In this document: positions 1 to 11,369 of the stretch, in pieces | Position numbering within the stretch: the stretch's first letter is position 1 | How the letters are laid out: each line of letters starts with the position of its first letter | Assembly: GCA_964017235.1 (NCBI GenBank) | Contig: OZ024927.1 | Coordinates: 25,501,160-25,565,159, forward strand | Length of the DNA: 64,000 nt | Direction of reading: 5' to 3' | Origin: Sabellastarte sp. h YS-2021 | Taxonomy: Eukaryota; Annelida; Polychaeta; Sabellida; Sabellidae | The notes under the pieces: model-generated | Database searches by the model: none | Told to the model about the DNA's origin: nothing | What the model saw: the letters and a program-made list of their open reading frames with translations, nothing else | Program-made: the position numbers and the translations under genes

Positions 1-118
1 ATTTGCTATTACTTGTGAGTTCACATAAGTCCCTAGTAACTTAACTGGTAGTGGTAGTTATTCAGCGATTGTCCATTGGATAGGATTTATTAATGCAATA
101 AAATTGCAAATTTAATAA
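1..118 (+). mobile_element. DIRS family B copy B1, left part (interrupted by A1)
   Basis: The sequence matches the region downstream of the recombinase gene in B2 (43529-43650), including the first arm of the B internal complementary region (about 68-118). The matching remainder of that region and the B right inverted terminal repeat resume at 6482, directly after A1. A1 is therefore nested inside the ICR of an older B element whose coding part lies before base 1. No coding sequence remains in this piece. Confidence 0.85.
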
Positions 119-135
119 TTTTATTACGCTACAAT

Positions 136-273
136 AGCTTACCATGTGGGACTTAATGCTGTTCTCGGGTTGCCACACCCGGGGCCAACGTCTTAGAAAA
201 AAAGAGCGTTCTTGTTATACTGGTAGTTGTCGTCACGTGATAACTTCTGACCAATCGCCCTACTTTCTCGTTG
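136..273 (+). repeat. A1 left inverted terminal repeat
   Basis: About 138 bp that reappear inverted at 6291-6440, the right copy carrying a short insertion. The repeat contains a perfect TCACGTGA palindrome (233-240) and a CCAAT box (251-255), both also present in the right copy, suggesting promoter function. In DIRS elements the left terminal repeat usually drives transcription. Confidence 0.9.
233..255 (+). promoter_or_regulatory. Candidate promoter core of A1: E-box palindrome plus CCAAT box
   Basis: TCACGTGA followed about ten bases later by CCAAT. The same pair occurs in all four family A terminal repeats (here, 6324-6331, 32397-32404 and 36495-36502 for the palindrome). TCACGTGA is the optimal motif of bHLH-zip factors such as MITF/TFE and USF. 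Promoter function is inferred from location and conservation only. Confidence 0.45.
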
Positions 274-462
274 GCCACGATGGACTGGTAGCAGTTTGTA
301 AATATACAGACATTTTAATATTTGAATATTTTATTTAAAATATATCATAGATCATTCTGTAAAATTATTATTTTCACAAGTTAAGTATATTCTTTGCTTC
401 CGCGTGTTTTTAGTTTTCTCGGTTCAGGCAATCCCAATTGTACGTCTTTTTATTGCGTTAAA

Positions 463-2672
463 ATGTCTCTCCATCAAGCAAACAAAGACAAACCGAGAGC
501 TCAGAAATGCCGCCATTTTTGCTTCAGGTTTGATAATCATAACTACTGCCCTACCTGTAGGGAGGCTGGCAAGGGAGATGACCCCTGTGTCACCTTTGAA
601 ACCCCCTGCCAAATTTGCACATCTCTCACTGATGAACAATTGCAAAAAATTCAAAACAGGAAGCGGTACTTAAAAAAGCAAAAAGCAGAAACTAGTTCCA
701 AAGATGAACTAGATCTCTTGGGTGAAGGCGATGGGGACTCTTTCACTGGTTCCAATGAAGACCTAGAGAGTGCTGCTGATAACCTCTTTACCTCCACCAC
801 CACCACCCCCACCCCACCCCCCCTACCCCCCACCCACCCCCCACCCCCGTCCTCAGCCTCTCGCCTTCAGTTCTTTATCTTTAAAGACCCCAGCCAAGGC
901 TGTTCCTCCCACCCCAGGTACAGTTTTGCAAAATAAAATTCAAAGTAATATTGAGAAATCCCTGGGTGATTCACTAAACATTCATTTACAGCAGCAAATG
1001 GGTTCCTTCTAGGCATCCATGTTAGAAGCATTTCAATCACTCCGAGAGGAGTTGACAATTAAAAAGCCATCCGAGGTTGAACCCTTGTCTCATGCTTCAA
1101 AAGCTGGTCCATCCAGTAACATTGCTGCTCATCTGGACCTACCCCCTCCGAGATCAAGTGCTAATGCTCAGTCCGAGGCAATGGATGTGGACGTTGGTCC
1201 AGCACTCCCTCCTCGACTAGTACTTAACCAAACTACCTCGGATCAGTACGTTGCCCCTTCTGAGGCTATACCGAAGGATTACTCGTACTCTCATAAAAAA
1301 CAAAGTCACAGGCATACAGTAGCACCGAGCTCTGCCTCGGACCAATTGGATGAGGATTCCGACGAACCTTGGATCCATTCAACTAGACCTAAGAAGCAAT
1401 CTGACAAGAGCAAGCATAAATCCAGGTCCAGATATGTGTCATCTTCAGAGGAAGATCACTCCCCTGTTGCTAGACACAGGTCTTCTAAGCCCTCTAGGGC
1501 TCAGCCCTCAGGCGCAGCTTCTGATCAAGACCTCCCACAACATGATCCAGACCCCCCTTATTATAGGGAAGTAGCTCTGTCTGACATTCCCTCCCAATAC
1601 TCTGAAGAAGTAGATACCTTCAGGCGTATTCTCTCTCTCCCTGACCCCAGGGACTCTATGCCCAGGTCTTCAACTTCAGTGTTGGGTCTGGATGACGAAA
1701 AAGGCCGTCAAGAGCTCAGACCTAGAGGTCCTTCCTCTATTCTACCACTTAGCTCAGTTATCAAGGACGCCTTTGATAAATTTCAGCATGATTTTAAAGC
1801 TGCCAATTTAGCTGAGGGTAAATATGTCAAGCCTCCTCCATCCACGTCTAAGTTATATAAGGTTGGACAGCCCACTTTTCAAGACAAAATTCAGGAGTTG
1901 AATACAGACTTTGCTAAGATCTGTATTACTCCTAGACCTCCTGGGGCACCAGTAGCCAAAGTTCCTCTGCCAGTTCTTAAAGGAGCTGGAACATCAGGCT
2001 AGACAAAATATTTCAACCCTCAACTTCACCGCTGCCTTTGCCAAAACCTCTTCTTCTTGCAATGCTTCCTTGGAAAAGTGCCAACATAGCATTAAGTCAA
2101 CTGTCAAGAAGATTAAATCTCAGATCCAGAAAGGTGCCAATCCTGAGAAAGCAGCAAAGCGCGGATATGAGGAAGTCGCTGAGTACATGGATTTTTGGAA
2201 CAAGACTGTTCTTGTTCAACATAGAGCTCTCACCTGTCTCAGCAAATCTCTAACCCATATTCTCCAGAGGGAGTTATATTCCATGGCTAATACCGGCTTG
2301 CTTAGGCGCGAAGCCGAGATGACTCTATTACATCCCCAACTAGGGGAAACGAGACGTCAAGAACTTAGGAACTCGTCCTTCTGGGACTCTTCCTTGTTCG
2401 AGTCTCAACTCGTAAAGGAAGGTGAGGACTTCCTTCTCAAAAAAGGCACCTCAAAAGATTCTCAGGGTTTCGCACCCTACCAGAATAAGCCCTTTCGTGG
2501 CCCCCACAAGAAAAGAGGCTCCTACAGGAAACGCCCCTATGGGGGCAATACCTCTCAAAGCATTAACCAATCCTTTCCCTTGGGAAGAGGAAAACCCAAC
2601 TTCAGAGGCTCCAGGGGTCGCTTTCGACCCCACAATAGGAGAAGGGGGCGTGGAAACCACCCTTCCCAATGA
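463..2672 (+). pseudogene. A1 gag-like protein gene (disrupted)
   Basis: Reading starts at ATG 463, which has a close counterpart in A2 (ATG 32664). Residues ~15-65 hold a Cys/His-rich module (HFC, YCPTC, DPCV, CQIC) that could bind zinc. A Pro-rich stretch, an Arg/Ser-rich segment with SRSRYVSSSEED, and a very basic Arg/Gly-rich C-terminus (about 2470-2670) follow, as expected of a nucleic-acid-binding capsid-like protein. It is broken by a frameshift in the C-rich tract at about 800-850, a TAG at 1010-1012 (CAG in A2), and a frameshift near 1980. Reading across these gives one gene of about 730 codons. The link to gag rests on position and composition, because DIRS gag proteins are poorly conserved. 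Confidence 0.75.
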
Positions 2673-4666
2673 CTCCTCCAAAGCCTCACTCAGTCCACCA
2701 GTAGGAAGTCGCCTCTGTTCTTTCAAGAGAAACTGGCTAATAAACAAATGTTCTCAAAACGTGTTAAACATTATCACCAATGGCTACGTTCTGCCATTCC
2801 GTTCAAAGCCAAACTTGATCAGATTTCCTCTGATCCTGTCAGAGTACAAGGCCCAACAAAAAGACCAAGCCTTGGCCACTTGTATCCAGTCTCTCTTGTC
2901 AAAGAACGCTATAGAAAGGGTGGAAAACGTAAAATCTCTCGGGTTTTACAGTCGCCTGTTCCTAGTACCCAAGCCTCACCAAAGGTGGAGGCCAGTCATA
3001 GACTTAAGCAGGCTCAACACTTTTCTACATGTAGAAAAGTTCAAAATGTAAACTCCAGAGTCCATCAGGACTTCCCTGGTTCCAGGGGAGTGGGTATCGT
3101 CGAAAGACCTGTCAGACGCGTACCTACACATCCCCATCCATCCAAACTCAAGGAAATATCTAAGGTTTTGCTACAAGGCCCAGGTGTTCCAGTTCACCTC
3201 CCTACCTTTCGGACTGGCCACAGTAAAGGATCGTAAAGGAAGTGAAACTAATGGCCCTCTCAAGAGGACTCAGAATTCACCAATACCTGGACGACTGGCT
3301 GATCAGGTCCCAGTCTCAGGAGGAATCCCAAGTGGACACACAGGCAGTGGTAGACCTAACCCAATCCTTGGGTTGGATAATCAACCAAGAAAAATCAGAA
3401 CTGAAACCTACTCAGGTGTTTTCGTTCGTGGGCTACGAATACCACCTAGATTCAGCCCTTGTAAGACCCACTCACGAGAGATGGCTCAAACTTCAGGATT
3501 TGATCCTACGACTCAAGTCAAAACATGTTTTGACTGCAAGATGTTTGATGTCTCTAATTGGGTTGCTAGCCTCAATGGAGAAAATGGTCCCGGAGGGACG
3601 CCTTCACATGAGGCCCTTTCAGTTTCATCTCAAGGAGTACTGGAGATATCCTCAGTCGCTGGACAGCCTCCTTCCTTGGACAGAAGCCATTGTAGCCCAC
3701 CTAGATTGGTGGCAAAACCCCTCAAACGTGATGAAAGGCTCAGACCTTCATCCCAAGGACCACAGTATCCAACTCTTTACCGACGCCTCAAACAAAGGTT
3801 GGGGCACTCACTTAGATCAAAAGTCTACAAAAGGTCTGTGGTCAGATCGGGCAAAAAGGCTACACATAAATGTCCTGGAATTGAAGGCGGTATCCCTGGC
3901 CCTTCGAGACTTCAAGGACCAGTGCCAGAATCAAACACTGTTAGTTGCGACAAACAACTCAACAGTGGTAGCCTACATCAACAAACAGGGGGGAACTCAG
4001 TCAGCAGAGATGTGCGCTCTCCTGTGGAAAATCATGACCTGGTGCCATCACTACCACATAACATTGAAAGCCAGGCACATTCCAGGGTGTCTGAATGTGA
4101 TGGCCGACCTACTGTCCAGGTCCAACCAAGTGCAGTCAACAGAATGGTCTCTGCACCCACAGGTCTTCAAACAGATCTGCCAGAAGTGGTTCACCCCTCA
4201 TGTAGACTTATTTGCCACTCACCTGAACCACAAACTCCCACTGTATGTGTCTCCTATCCCAGACCCAAGGGCCTGGGACATAGATGCTCTGAACATAGAC
4301 TGGACCAACCTCACGGCCTATGCTTACCCTCCTACGGCTCTCCTTCACAAGGTGATCCAAAAGATCAAGCAATGCCATTGCCTGATCATCGTGATAGCCC
4401 CAGGCTGGCCAGGGATGCCCTGGTTTTGGGACCTAGTGCAGCTCTCAACAGAGATCCCACTACAACTCCCAGTGTCAACGACCCTACTAAAACAGTCCCA
4501 CAAATATGTGTTCCACAACAACCCACAACAGCTGAACCTCCACGCCTGGTGTCAAGGAGCGGACAACTCCAAGAACAAGGCTTCTCTGTGGAGGTGGCAG
4601 AGAGAATTGTGCCCCTCAGCGGTCATCAACAAGGACCATCTACAAGTCAAAGTGGGCCCTATTTGA
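2660..4666 (+). pseudogene. A1 RT - RNase H - DAM-like polyprotein gene (disrupted)
   Basis: The first frame (to 3051) gives the RT fingers, including LVPKPHQRWRPVIDLSRLN. A TAA at 3049-3051 replaces the Glu codon seen in A2. The first catalytic Asp lies in DLSDAYLHIP (about 3110-3140), followed by a frameshift near 3220. The frame from 3242 then carries the YLDD box (3284-3295) and RNase H motifs LFTDAS, LELKAV and ARHIPG. An Asn codon (3953-3955) sits where relatives have the catalytic Asp in TDNST. After RNase H, VDLFATHLN and AYAYPPTALL (about 4198-4340) match the phage-DAM-like segment known in DIRS1-group elements. The product would copy RNA to DNA and degrade the template. This copy is inactive. 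Confidence 0.9.
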
Positions 4667-5767
4667 AAAATGGTGCAGAGAAAATTCGGTGGATTTCTCC
4701 ACTCCATCTGTGAAACAAATCTCAGATTTTTTCATGTACCTGTACCAAGACCTAAACAGGCGCCCCTCGACCATTGATGGTTACAGGACTGCAATCGTTG
4801 ACACTTTGGGCCCAACGGCCCAACATATTGCACACAATGCAGACCTTCATAGGTTACTCTCCAGTTTTCCAGGGATCGTCCCAAAAGTTCCAGAAACTTA
4901 CCCAAGTGGAACCTTTCTGTTGTCCTCAACGAGCTCACAAAAGCACCATTTGAGCCCATGAAAGACACAGACCTCAAACATCTCACTCTCAAAACTGCTT
5001 TCTTGCTAGCTTTGGCCTCCGGCAAACGCCGCAGCGAAATCCATGACTGGGTCGCAAACAAAGTATCTAATCTAGGCCAATGGGAAAAGGTCGCCTTGTT
5101 CCCCTCTTCTGATTTCATAGCCAAAAACCAACTAGCAAGAGAAGGTTCTCAAAGTGTGTCTCCGGTGACTATTCCTGCTTTGACTACCATTGTAGATAGA
5201 CAATTTAAAAAAGACAGGACCCTGTGTCCGGTACGGGCCCTGAGGTATTATCTGGACCGAACTAAAGACCTGAGAGGGTCTCGTTCCCTCCTTTTTATCT
5301 CCTTCAAGAAAGAACATACCTCAGACATCAGACCCGCTACTCTCTCTTCCTGGTTGAAACAAACCATCCTACTTTGTTACAAACAAGCAGACCAACAAAC
5401 CTTGGACTTAGTCCAAGTTAAAGCGCATGACATCCGGGCCTTCGCGGCCTCTAAGGCCTTTTACGGTGGGGTATCGGTGGACCAAATCATGCAAGCCTGC
5501 CACTGGAAAGCTCACAACACATTTACAAATTTTTACCTCAAAGACCTTACTTGGTCGGACACCGACAACAATATGTATCTGGGACCCGTAGTGGCGGCAC
5601 AACAAGTCCTAGATCCTTCCCCTCAGACCAGTTGTTCCGGAAAGAAAGAAAGGGGGGGGGCACATCCGCTACAACCAAATCTTCAGGAGTCTCTCCCAGG
5701 ATCTAGGTATTCCTTTACCTTCAAGATGTTACGGGTAAGGTCATTTTATTTTTTAATTATCAAGTAA
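4530..5767 (+). pseudogene. A1 tyrosine recombinase gene (one frameshift)
   Basis: The reading frame overlaps the end of the polyprotein gene, as in A2. The N-terminal SAM-like core-binding region contains QISDFFMYLYQDLNRR and STIDGYRTAI (about 4715-4790). A 2-base loss near 4868, compared with A2, shifts the frame. From 4958 the catalytic domain is open and complete: Arg I in GKRRSEIH (5021-5044), His-x-x-Arg in AHDIRAFAAS (5423-5452), the CHWKAHNTF box, and the probable nucleophile Tyr in NFYLKDL (about 5527-5547). This R-H-R-(H/W)-Y set defines tyrosine recombinases. In DIRS elements the enzyme inserts the circular DNA copy. The catalytic half is the best preserved YR of family A in the window. 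Confidence 0.9.
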
Positions 5768-6127
5768 TTTCTATTAAGGACTTATTCAGTTGTCATTAAT
5801 CTCATATTTCAGGTTAAAAATTTCATGAGATGCCCAACCACTGGGTTGGTCAGTCACACGTGAAGGTCTCTTAGGGACCCTTAGACCTCGAAGTGAGCAC
5901 TGCTGCACTTCCGTCCCACAACCAAACATCTAGACAGTTGTAGCACTGTCTCTCTTTTACTTAGGTTTTTGGCTCGTTACAGGCCCGATCTTCGGGATCG
6001 GGGCACTGTAAAGGGGACTCAGACTGGTATTTCTGGCACTATTCTGTATATACTAATTCAAATCTTAGAAAAAAAAATGACATATCTTCCAGTCTCAGCT
6101 GTAATCCCGCCACCGGGCAGTTGAATT
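5768..6127 (+). other. A1 3' noncoding region between YR gene and ICR
   Basis: No coding sequence. The segment is shared with A2 (about 35930-36298), so it is an integral part of family A. It may hold the transcript 3' end, but no clear signal was identified. Confidence 0.6.
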
Positions 6128-6232
6128 CAGCATTAAGTCCCACATGGTAAGCTATTGTAGTGTAATAAAATTGAAAATTTTAATTACTTAAATGTAGCTT
6201 TTATAAGCTACAAGCTTACCATGTGGGACTTA
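6128..6232 (+). repeat. A1 internal complementary region (ICR)
   Basis: The first half is the reverse complement of the A1 left end, the second half that of the A1 right end, joined at ATAAAA (6165-6170). It is thus the reverse complement of the junction expected when the two ends join in a circle. In the DIRS model the ICR templates completion of the ends. Confidence 0.9.
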
Positions 6233-6290
6233 GGAGAGTCCCACCCTGCCTCCCCGCTGTTTACAGCTGAGGGGTAGGTTTAAAAAATTT

Positions 6291-6440
6291 CAACGAGAAA
6301 GTAGGGCGATTGGTCAGAAGTTATCACGTGACGACAACTACCAGTATATCCGGTGGCTAACAAGAACTATCTTTTTTTCTAAGACGTTGGCCCCGGGTGT
6401 GGCAACCCGAGAACAGCATTAAGTCCCACATGGTAAGCTT
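6291..6440 (-). repeat. A1 right inverted terminal repeat
   Basis: Reverse complement of 136-273, with a short extra segment near 6345-6365. Sequence variants private to A1 are shared by its two repeats (for example CCCGGGG where A2 has CACGG). That fits a replication cycle in which both repeats derive from one template. Confidence 0.88.
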
Positions 6441-6481
6441 GTAGCTTATAAAAGCTACATTTAAGTAATTAAAATTTTCAA

Positions 6482-6760
6482 GTTAATACCCTATCCAATG
6501 GACACACAAGACCCTCCCACTGACCCCGCTATCAGCTTACTAGGGGTCTAATAGGTTTAGACAACTAAAAAGATGATACGACGTCATGTTCTCTAGACAG
6601 GAAGTAAATACCATGCGCCACCTGGCGAATGCACAGTACTGGGACCGGCCAGCTGGTGGAAACACAGAACGTCTTTTTCTGGCGTTTGGCGGGCCGGTCT
6701 GCGCCGACTGGATTAGCAATTGTCCATTGGATAGGGTATTAACTTATAAAAATTTAATTT
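6482..6760 (+). mobile_element. DIRS family B copy B1, right part
   Basis: It continues the B ICR interrupted at 118 (second arm, about 6482-6500) and then the full B right inverted terminal repeat, close to 43672-43950 of B2. The match stops at 6760, before the usual terminal bases, so the extreme right end is lost or mutated. An open frame over 6586-6801 is just terminal-repeat sequence. Confidence 0.85.
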
Positions 6761-7373
6761 CCAATAAAAATGCTTTTTATGTATTAGTCACAAAAAAATA
6801 GTGAAACTTTAAATTTTTTGGGATGACATAGGTCCTTAGAAGCTGTGGGATTGAAAATAATATAAGCTTAAATGAAATATCTACAGGAAACACATGTCTA
6901 AAGTTTTAAAAAATAAATATTTAAAAGCCTAGTGCTATTTTTCAACATATTTGCATGTAATGTACTCTAAAATGAAGTATGCTTAGTATGTTGTAATAGT
7001 CATCATAATAGAGTAAAATGTTACAATATAATTCACTGTTTGGTTTACCATTTAATATTATATAGAGTAAAATGTTCCAATATAATGTACAGTTTGGTTT
7101 ACCATATAATATTACATAGTTACAACCAGTGAACATCAAAGTTTCATTTCACATATTTACTGAAAGTTAAACCAGTAAACTTGTGAAATAACATAGATCA
7201 TAAATCAGTAAATACACGTATTTAGTAAACTGAAAATTTTAGGGAATACGCGTATTTACGGACCAAATAAGTATTTCACATATTTACTGTAACATATATA
7301 TACCGGTATATACAATGTGTTGAATGTTAATTATGATATAATGTGTTGAAAATAAATTAATATCCTGTTGCAG
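6761..7373. other. Noncoding A/T-rich segment with a short tandem duplication
   Basis: No exon was found. A unit of about 57 bp occurs twice in tandem (about 7010-7065 and 7066-7120), differing at a few positions. Several small inverted motifs around ACGTATTTA occur near 7200-7260. It is presumably intron upstream of the exon at 7374. Confidence 0.5.
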
Positions 7374-7478
7374 CACTCCCAAAGATGTCGAGTTTATCAA
7401 CACATTGGGCTCCATAGCAGAGGAACCTGGGGAAGGACTGGACATGCCAATTGGAAGAGAAACACGTGAACTCGGCAG
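7374..7478 (+). CDS. Unidentified host gene, internal coding exon (first in window)
   Basis: The acceptor is a pyrimidine-rich run ending TTGCAG, the donor GTCTGA. The 105-nt exon enters in phase with one leading base, then 34 codons (starting TPKDVEFINTLGSIAEE), and ends on AG, which needs a G to complete Arg. The next exon (8624) starts with exactly that G. The encoded stretch is hydrophilic and acidic with no recognised domain. Earlier exons must lie outside the window or be hidden by the 5' DIRS elements. Confidence 0.65.
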
Positions 7479-7631
7479 GTCTGAGCCTATTTTTGTGTTG
7501 ATGTTGTGTATAGGAATTTTGGATTTGATGTAGGGGAGTGACTGTGGGAAAAACTAAGTCAGGTAGCTGTATTGCAAGAACTGATCCAAATCTGGCTACT
7601 CGTGTTTTAGTGTGAACAACTGGAAGTATTG

Positions 7632-8076
7632 GGCCGGTATTCACGAAGGGTCTTAGCCAGGGCTTGGGCTTAAAGTTGAGACTTTTGTCTCAAGTTTCTG
7701 CCCAAAAACAGGTAAGACTTTTGTCTTAGGCTTAGTGGTATTCACAAAGAATTTAAGACCGGACTTAGGCTTAGCCAAGGGCTCAACTTTAAGACTGGCA
7801 AGTGGGAGGCTTAAATATTAACATGATATGTGTTTGTTTACACAGCCTTGACCTTACACAAAATCACGCACTGCATTGTTAGTGAAGGTTTGATTGGATG
7901 GCAGGCGTGACTTTAATATTGGTGGTGTTAAGGAGTTAAGACAAAAGTCTCAGCTAAGTCTTCTTTTGTGAATACGAATTTAAGACAAAACTTAGCTGAG
8001 ACAAAAGTCTCAACTTTATGAGCACATTTAAGCCTAAGACCTGGCTAAATCTAAGACCCTTCGTGAATACTGGTCC
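7632..8076. mobile_element. MITE-like element with 25-bp terminal inverted repeats
   Basis: The ends at 7632-7656 and 8051-8076 are near-perfect inverted copies containing GTATTCACGAAGGGTCTTAG. The interior holds further direct and inverted copies of the words AAGACAAAAGTCTCA and CTTAGGCTTAG. There is no coding capacity, and the superfamily was not determined. It lies in the intron between the exons at 7374 and 8624. Confidence 0.75.
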
Positions 8077-8623
8077 TGGTGACATAAAATATGGCAGTTA
8101 ATGCAAACAAATTTATCAAAAAATTAAATGTCAAATATCTGTCAAAAGAAGGAAATATTGTGTTACAAACGAATATTAGGATAGCAAATCTGGTTAAATA
8201 TTTGGTCTCGTCTTCCTGTCACACCCCCATTTGAAGCTAGTTAAAGTATTATGGTCAAGATTGTATATTCTTGATACTTCTTCAGGAACTACAAATTCTG
8301 TGAAAGAATAAAAGATCAATATAAAAACATAGTAAAAATGATCATTGTACATTTCAGAAGTGATACAAGCAACAACATAATGTCTTTATACTAAATCTTA
8401 TAGAAATATACGTTTCAACAGAATTTACTGTATGGTTGTTTTATTGTGAAATTTTGACTGAATACAGCAAGTCATTATTCATGTAGTGGGGGGGGAGGGT
8501 GTATCGAAAATTGCAGTTATTTTAAGATGTTACAATATCTTGTTATTTTTCTGCTATTTTCAGTAAAAATCTATGCATTAAGTTTCCATAAAGGTTTTCA
8601 GTGTTTTTTGTGCATTGACACAG
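8077..8623. other. Intron sequence, nothing recognised
   Basis: A/T-rich intron between the MITE and the exon at 8624. A short poly-G run lies near 8488. No other feature was seen. Confidence 0.5.
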
Positions 8624-8712
8624 GTCATTTTCTCGGGAAAAGAAATTTCTGAATCGCCTTTTGAGAAGAGAAGAATCTAGAGGCAGTGTGAAAAGAAACT
8701 CACAAAGGCAAA
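8624..8712 (+). CDS. Unidentified host gene, coding exon 2 in window
   Basis: The acceptor ends GACACAG and the donor is GTAAGT (strong). The 89-nt exon carries one base completing the previous Arg, 29 codons beginning SFSREKKFLNRLLRREE, and one base of an Ile codon. The other two frames contain stops, so the phase is forced and agrees with both neighbours. The product is strongly basic with many Arg/Lys/Ser and could be a phosphorylated or nuclear-import segment; no domain is recognised. Confidence 0.75.
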
Positions 8713-9629
8713 GTAAGTTTTAATTTAAGAAATGACAGATTGCCCACAAATTGTGAAATATGGCAATGGAGGCACCTCATTAAGTTATGACATAAAGCAA
8801 AATTCATTGAATTGCACAGATTGGACAAATAACACAAAATTAGTGATGTTTGAGAGTGGGAAATAATGTACAGACTACAGCAAGTTATACATTTCCTGTT
8901 CTATATGAAGTTCCATCTCTCAATTAGTGTTTGAGTGTCCAATTCGTTATTCCTGATGAGTATACAGAAATCTACAAAAAGTTTCACAGGAAATTTCACA
9001 GGACGTTGTAAGGAGATTGACCAAATATAGTGAAGTTTTAAATATTATGTAAAAACGATTAGGTGCTTGCTGTTGGGCTTTTAGTTTTACATGTCTGGGG
9101 ATACTTCTGTTTCCTATTGTATATATTCTGTTTGGAGATAAGATTTATTGCATTAATACAACTTACCTAGTGGACAAATGACATATGTCTGGGTGCTGCC
9201 GATTTTGCATAAAAAGGTTCCTGAGCTGGAATGTGGCTGGGACTGATAATTTCCTATTCACTCACCACGTGGCAATAATGCCACAAGCTCTTGATAGATG
9301 GATCAACATACTTCCTCTGTTGTTTGGCGCAAGGCAAGAATACAATGCTTGTAATTTAATACAAACTGTGTGTTATTTAAAATTTTTGTGAAAGAAGATT
9401 GAATTAAGGGTCATGTCATCTCCAGGACAAAGATGGGGCCCATGTGGCAATAATGTAGTGGGTTTCGACCTCCATGACAAGAAGGTGTGTTGCACGATAA
9501 GGGGCCACTAAAAGACTCTGGTATAATTGGGGGAGCAATTTGCTCTATTTGTGATAGTTTATGGACATGCAAAACTAGATCCTCTCCACCCCACAGCACA
9601 AAATCCGTAAGGAAAACAAATCTGGCTTA

Positions 9630-10330
9630 TTAGTATCCCCGAACGAGGCAATGGACACTTTAGTGGAGGAGAAGGTTGGCATGGACTTGCCTGAGCATCG
9701 GCAGTCTGTTGCTGGTCCAAGAAAAGGCACATTAATGCCCCAGACTATTTCTTCTGACTTTGTGTCAAAACAAGATTTTGACTAGTTAAACCAACAGATG
9801 GATGAACATTTTGCCTGTTTTGAGGCTTTGCTCTCAAGTGGGAACATTATCTCCACACCCAGAGCTCCTGTCACAGTCAATAATGCACCAGTCACTGATA
9901 AACCTATCCAAGTCAGATGAGTCTTCTAAGTCCAAGCAGAAGGTTAACCAGTGCAGAACAGGCCATCCTCGGTCTGGGGTTGGATGATGTCACTGAAGAA
10001 GCCCTTTCTGCTACTACTCATACCAATTCATCCAAGGCTAAGGCTGCTGCTGATTCTGCCAGTCTGCCAATCAAGCCTACATCACTCACTACTCAGACTG
10101 AAACGACTACTGGTGCTGCCGGGCTAACCAAGCCTACATTGATTCCTAGCTTTCAAAGTGATCAGGATGCAGCGTTTATCTGCGAGGGTGATTAACTGGA
10201 ACCGGATGTAGACAACGATTATTCCACTTGTCAAGGAGGAGCCCCTATTTCAGCCAGAACAAATGTCTGAGCATGACTCCAGTGATGAAGGTGATTTGTC
10301 TGACAGTACCACAAAACAACTGGAGAAAAC
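9630..10330 (+). pseudogene. B3 gag-like remnant
   Basis: Short open stretches (for example 9917-10195) rich in Ser, Thr, Ala and Lys, in the position of gag. Similarity to the B4 gag was not clear by eye. The call rests on position inside B3. Confidence 0.4.
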
Positions 10331-10819
10331 TGAGATGAGTTACAGGAAAATGGTCCAGTTAATGAGAGTTTTATAGGGTGGAACTATATTCTGAACTTTG
10401 AACTTAAATTCTTCTCTGATCTTGAAAAATCTGACAACCCCAGGAGAGGAAACACCGCAGGACAGGTTCTAAAATCTCAGTCAAAATGCTACCAGAAGAC
10501 TGGCTTTTCCAGAAGTTGGAAAGGCTCAAACTCATTATCGCAGAAGGGTACTGATCCCGGGTGCAAGAGGGGTTAGGATTAAAGAATGACCAGTTCATTA
10601 AAAAAAAATCATGAAAATTGCAAGAAAAGTGATATCCTATGTATAAACAAAGACAAGATGGCCCGCACAGTGGCATTTGAAAAATCACTTGAGAATCCTG
10701 GAATCCCTAGAAAAGGTGATCCCAATCCCAAGGTCTCTGCATCCTCACTTAAAATGGTGGCTCCAAGAAGCAAACAGTCTTGAAGGCCAGCCACTACAAC
10801 CTCTCAGCTATGTTCTTTA

Positions 10820-11340
10820 GATCTGTACAGATGCCTCCAGAGAACCTTGGGGCACTCACTTAGGATACCTCACAGCAAGAGGGACTTGGTCCCTGCCAGA
10901 AAGCAAGGTGCATATAAATTACCTGGAACCAAAGGCGGTGCTTTTGGCCCTAAAAGAGTTCCAAGACCTCTGTTCAAACAAGATAGTACTCGTAGCAACA
11001 GATAACACCACAGTTGTTGCCTATATATTCCAGGAAGGAGGGATTAGGTTGGGCCCTCTGTGTACCCTTCTGTAGAGAATCCTTACATGGTGCTCCAAAA
11101 AACAGTAACTCTCAAGACCTGACACATTTGAGGCCAGCTGAATGTGGTGGCACACTAGATATCCAGGCTAGGCCAGATCATCCAAATAGAGTGGTCTGTC
11201 CTTCCAGAGGTCTTCCAGTTGATATGCACCAGGAGGCACCAACCTCAAATAGAACTGTTTGCAGTGAGGTTCAACAACAAGTCACTTCAGAGTGTGTGGC
11301 CCCAGTGGTTATTCCTTCCCTTGCCCCAACCCTTCCATAC
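10820..11340 (+). pseudogene. B3 RNase H and DAM-like remnant
   Basis: The translation around 10825-11040 reads TDASRENLGAHL, LPESKVHIN and VATDNTTVVAYI, matching RNase H of B4 and retaining Asp at positions corresponding to TDAS and TDN. Frameshifts follow; the DNA continues to align with the DAM-like segment of B2 and B4 until about 11330. Confidence 0.75.
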
Positions 11341-11369
11341 TCTACTATCTGAATGGACCTGAGACCTTA

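Larger units (their letters stand above)
119..6481 (+). mobile_element. DIRS-like retrotransposon A1, complete structure, coding regions broken
   Basis: A 6.36-kb element with inverted terminal repeats (136-273 and 6291-6440), gag-like, RT/RNase H/DAM-like and tyrosine recombinase regions in that order, and an internal complementary region near the 3' end. This is the defining DIRS layout, thought to replicate through a circular DNA intermediate that a tyrosine recombinase integrates without an integrase or target-site duplication. Ends were set by comparison with A2 (32279-36645). Nonsense and frameshift mutations break every coding region, so A1 cannot be autonomous as written, but its termini and ICR look intact. 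It sits inside the ICR of B1. Confidence 0.92.

Noticed and set aside
6586-6801. 71-codon open frame (also seen near 37755, 43773 and 45764)
   Set aside because: It lies wholly within family B terminal repeats and recurs only because the repeat does.
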